Origin: CAYNLX01 sp964441535
GTDB lineage: Bacteria; Bacillota_I; Bacilli_A; RF39; UBA660
Assembly: GCA_964441535.1 (NCBI GenBank)
Contig: CAYTXQ010000007.1
Coordinates: forward strand, 1-23,199
Length of the DNA: 23,199 bases
Direction: 5' to 3'
Both the position numbers and the translations under genes were made by a program. Each line of letters opens with the position of its first letter. Position 1 is the first letter of the stretch. This document shows positions 21,425 through 23,199 of this stretch, one piece after another. The notes below the pieces were generated by a model. That model ran no database searches. It worked only from the letters and a program-made list of their open reading frames with translations, and was not told the origin of the DNA.

Positions 21425-22033
21425 ATGAAAAAATTATTTATATGGATTATAGGAATATTAATTATAATACTTATTTCAATGTTAGTATATAAATTAGTAT
21501 GGAATAATGGGGTAGAAGAAGAAAAAGTTAAAGTAAAAGATACTATAGAAGGATATGGTTATAATCTTGATAATAGAGATACAGAACTTTTTAAAACAGA
21601 ATTTTATAACCTAAAAGATATATTAGAACAAGAAGAACTAGATTATGAAGAATATGCTAAAAGTCTTTCAAAATTATTTATAATTGATCTATATACGATT
21701 AATAATAAATTAAGTAAAAGTGATGTAGGAGGATCTGAATATGTAGAACCTTCTGTAGTGGAAAATTATAAATTAAATGTAGAAAACACTATATATAAAT
21801 ATATAACTAATAAATTTATAGATAATGATAATTTACCAGAGGTTAAGAATATAGAAGTAACTAATATAAGCGAATCTGATTATAAATTATCTAATGTAGA
21901 ATATGAATCTTATATAGTTGATCTATCCTGGAATTATACTAAAAAAGTAGATTATGATAAAGAAGGATATGTTACTTTAATTAAAAAAGATTCTAAGTTA
22001 TATGTAGTAGAAAAAGGTTATATAGGAGTATAA
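21425..22033 (+). CDS. small membrane-anchored protein, unknown function
   Basis: 202 residues. One N-terminal membrane segment (about 3-23, LFIWIIGILIIILISMLVY) precedes an acidic, mostly helical outward-facing region. DTIEGYGYNLDNRDTELFK, then a EEYAKSLSKLFIIDLYTINNK helix and a final beta part (VDLSWNYTKKVDYDKEGYVTL) recall the NTF2-like layout of small anchored proteins, but this is a guess and I do not recognise the family. AGGAGAG precedes the ATG. Being in one operon with the LtaS-like gene suggests a role at the same envelope polymer (inference). Confidence 0.65.
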   Translation: MKKLFIWIIGILIIILISMLVYKLVWNNGVEEEKVKVKDTIEGYGYNLDNRDTELFKTEFYNLKDILEQEELDYEEYAKSLSKLFIIDLYTINNKLSKSDVGGSEYVEPSVVENYKLNVENTIYKYITNKFIDNDNLPEVKNIEVTNISESDYKLSNVEYESYIVDLSWNYTKKVDYDKEGYVTLIKKDSKLYVVEKGYIGV

Positions 22034-22035
22034 AA

Positions 22036-22070
22036 AGAGAGTTCAAAAATTTTTGAACTCTTATTCTTTT
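22036..22070. terminator. convergent bidirectional terminator
   Basis: A 24-bp perfect palindrome (22038-22061), AGAGTTCAAAAA followed by its complement, flanked by A-rich and T-rich sequence. It serves the LtaS-like operon and the opposing LCP gene, whose stop codon overlaps its edge. Confidence 0.8.
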
Positions 22071-23199
22071 ACAGTATTAGTTTCAATCGAAGAAACTTTC
22101 TCATCGCTAGTAACTTTTACATCTGTACCAATTAATTTGACTTCATAAGGAGACTTTGCACTGAAACTGAATGTTTTTATTAAAGTAGGTTTAGTTTTTT
22201 CTAAATTAACTTTCATTAGATTATTTATCTGATTTATACTATCTTTATAATATTGAAAAGTATATGCTCCATCAATAGTTCTACTATATCCAGTAAGTTC
22301 TGTTTTTTCAATTGAAATAAAATCGTTTTCACCATTTAATTTATTTTTTAAAACATCTTTACCTACTTCATAGAAAGATAGCATCTGATCAGTAGTCATA
22401 TTGGTATCTACATTATTACTTATTGCATCCAATATTTTATAAAAACCATTTACACTTCTAATATCCTTTGCTTTTTTTACAATAGCTTCTACTATTAATT
22501 GCTGATGCTGAACTCTGTCAAAGTCTGCTCTAACAAAAGCATGACGATTTCTAGCTAAAGCCAAAGCCTGTTCCCCATTAAGTAACCCAGTACCTTTTTT
22601 TAAACATATCTGTTTTGATCCCCATTCTCTGTCACTATTCTGTTCACAGAAACTTTTAGGAACATCTACAGTAATACCTCCTAGAGCATTTACTAAATCA
22701 ACTACACCCTTAAAGTTCATTTTTACATAATAATCTACATTTACATCTGTAAGATTTTCAATAGTTTCTACAACACAACTAGTTCCTCCATATGCAGATT
22801 TATTAATTTTATCTTTTTTATTATTTCTACAACTTATAGGAGCCCAAGTATCTCTAGGAATGCTAAACATTGTAGCATTAAGAGTATTAGGATTAAATGT
22901 AATTAACATTAACGTATCTCCATTAAATGCCTGATTAGCCTTTAAATTATTACTAGTAGAATCCACTCCTATAAGTAATATAGAAAAAGGTTCTGTTAAA
23001 GTTTTATTATTATTTGAAGTATCTTCATCTTTACTAATTTTTTTATCATATTTATATATTTCTTTAGTATCATCATCTAAGGTAGGGAAATCTTCTTCTC
23101 CAAATAATATAGAATAATTTGAAGATACAAATATTCCTTCTATATCTTTATCATACAGATCCTTAATCATATCATTATAATTGTCATATTCTTCAATTT
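22061..23199 (-). CDS. LytR-CpsA-Psr (LCP) family protein, N terminus outside the window
   Basis: The frame stays open to the right edge, so the ATG at 23170 is unlikely to be the real start and the membrane anchor is not seen. About 379 residues are visible. LCP enzymes attach teichoic acids or other glycopolymers to peptidoglycan. The LCP domain runs from FSILLIGVDS through FNGDTLMLITFNP and SIPRDTW to ARNRHAFVRADFDRVQHQQ, with the expected Asp and Arg residues that hold the polyprenyl pyrophosphate. A preceding outward-facing segment (DIEGIFVSSNYSILFG) suggests a larger N-terminal region than in short LCP proteins. Four cysteines lie in two pairs in the LCP domain, unusual for a Bacillota surface protein. 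With the nearby LtaS-like gene it supports a wall with anionic polymers. Confidence 0.9.
   Translation of the reverse strand, partial: IEEYDNYNDMIKDLYDKDIEGIFVSSNYSILFGEEDFPTLDDDTKEIYKYDKKISKDEDTSNNNKTLTEPFSILLIGVDSTSNNLKANQAFNGDTLMLITFNPNTLNATMFSIPRDTWAPISCRNNKKDKINKSAYGGTSCVVETIENLTDVNVDYYVKMNFKGVVDLVNALGGITVDVPKSFCEQNSDREWGSKQICLKKGTGLLNGEQALALARNRHAFVRADFDRVQHQQLIVEAIVKKAKDIRSVNGFYKILDAISNNVDTNMTTDQMLSFYEVGKDVLKNKLNGENDFISIEKTELTGYSRTIDGAYTFQYYKDSINQINNLMKVNLEKTKPTLIKTFSFSAKSPYEVKLIGTDVKVTSDEKVSSIETNTVKE

Overview
The window is strongly AT-rich DNA from a walled, low-GC member of the Bacillota. It is most like an uncultured gut Bacilli lineage related to the Mollicutes (RF39-type); this placement is inference. 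Supporting signs are Bacillota-type regulation (a Phe T-box leader, a CIRCE-like operator, AGGAGG ribosome sites, TTGACA/TATAAT promoters that often carry a TG extension) and envelope genes that need a cell wall or lipoteichoic acid (LysM, LtaS-like sulfatase, LytR-CpsA-Psr protein, M15 peptidase). Tryptophan is TGG and TGA occurs as a stop, so the code is the standard bacterial one, not the Mycoplasma one. TAA is by far the commonest stop.

Layout. 1-1000: the end of an unidentified gene, a DUF1292 gene and a rubrerythrin gene with an operator-like inverted repeat at its promoter. 1001-4552: a Phe-specific T-box leader followed by pheS and pheT. 4570-9118: a run of envelope-associated genes of mostly unknown role: a membrane-anchored tandem thioredoxin-like protein, a bacterial PH-domain protein, an unknown anchored protein, a three-LysM protein and a polytopic membrane protein with an extracellular domain. 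9127-9239: tRNA-Cys. 9240-11160: an islet that looks foreign, built around one gene encoding an alarmone-hydrolase-type HD domain fused to a P-loop kinase-like domain. An array of A-tracts phased at 11 bp lies upstream of it and a short copy lies downstream.

11173-15981: a J-domain protein, a P-type calcium ATPase, a CIRCE-controlled Hsp20 and a heavy-metal exporter-like membrane protein, a grouping that suggests stress and ion homeostasis. 15979-16126 holds nested inverted repeats and a convergent terminator. 16122-16940 on the minus strand carries a hypoxanthine-DNA glycosylase-type gene, possibly read from a leaderless message, and a small membrane/coiled-coil protein. 17193-18427 is a compact phage-type lysis cassette (phage membrane protein, holin-like protein, M15 endolysin) with no other phage genes in view. 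18512-19297 on the minus strand has a GyrI-like protein and tRNA-Gly. 19363-22033 is an operon of an LtaS-like synthase and a small anchored protein. It converges on a LytR-CpsA-Psr gene that runs off the right edge.

The best candidates for something undescribed are the HD-kinase fusion gene with its phased A-tract arrays, the stand-alone lysis cassette, the possible ribosome-site-sequestering version of the Phe T-box, and the nested-repeat element at 15979-16069. Intergenic space is very tight: many stop codons sit inside terminator hairpins. All family assignments come from motifs read by eye; no search was run.
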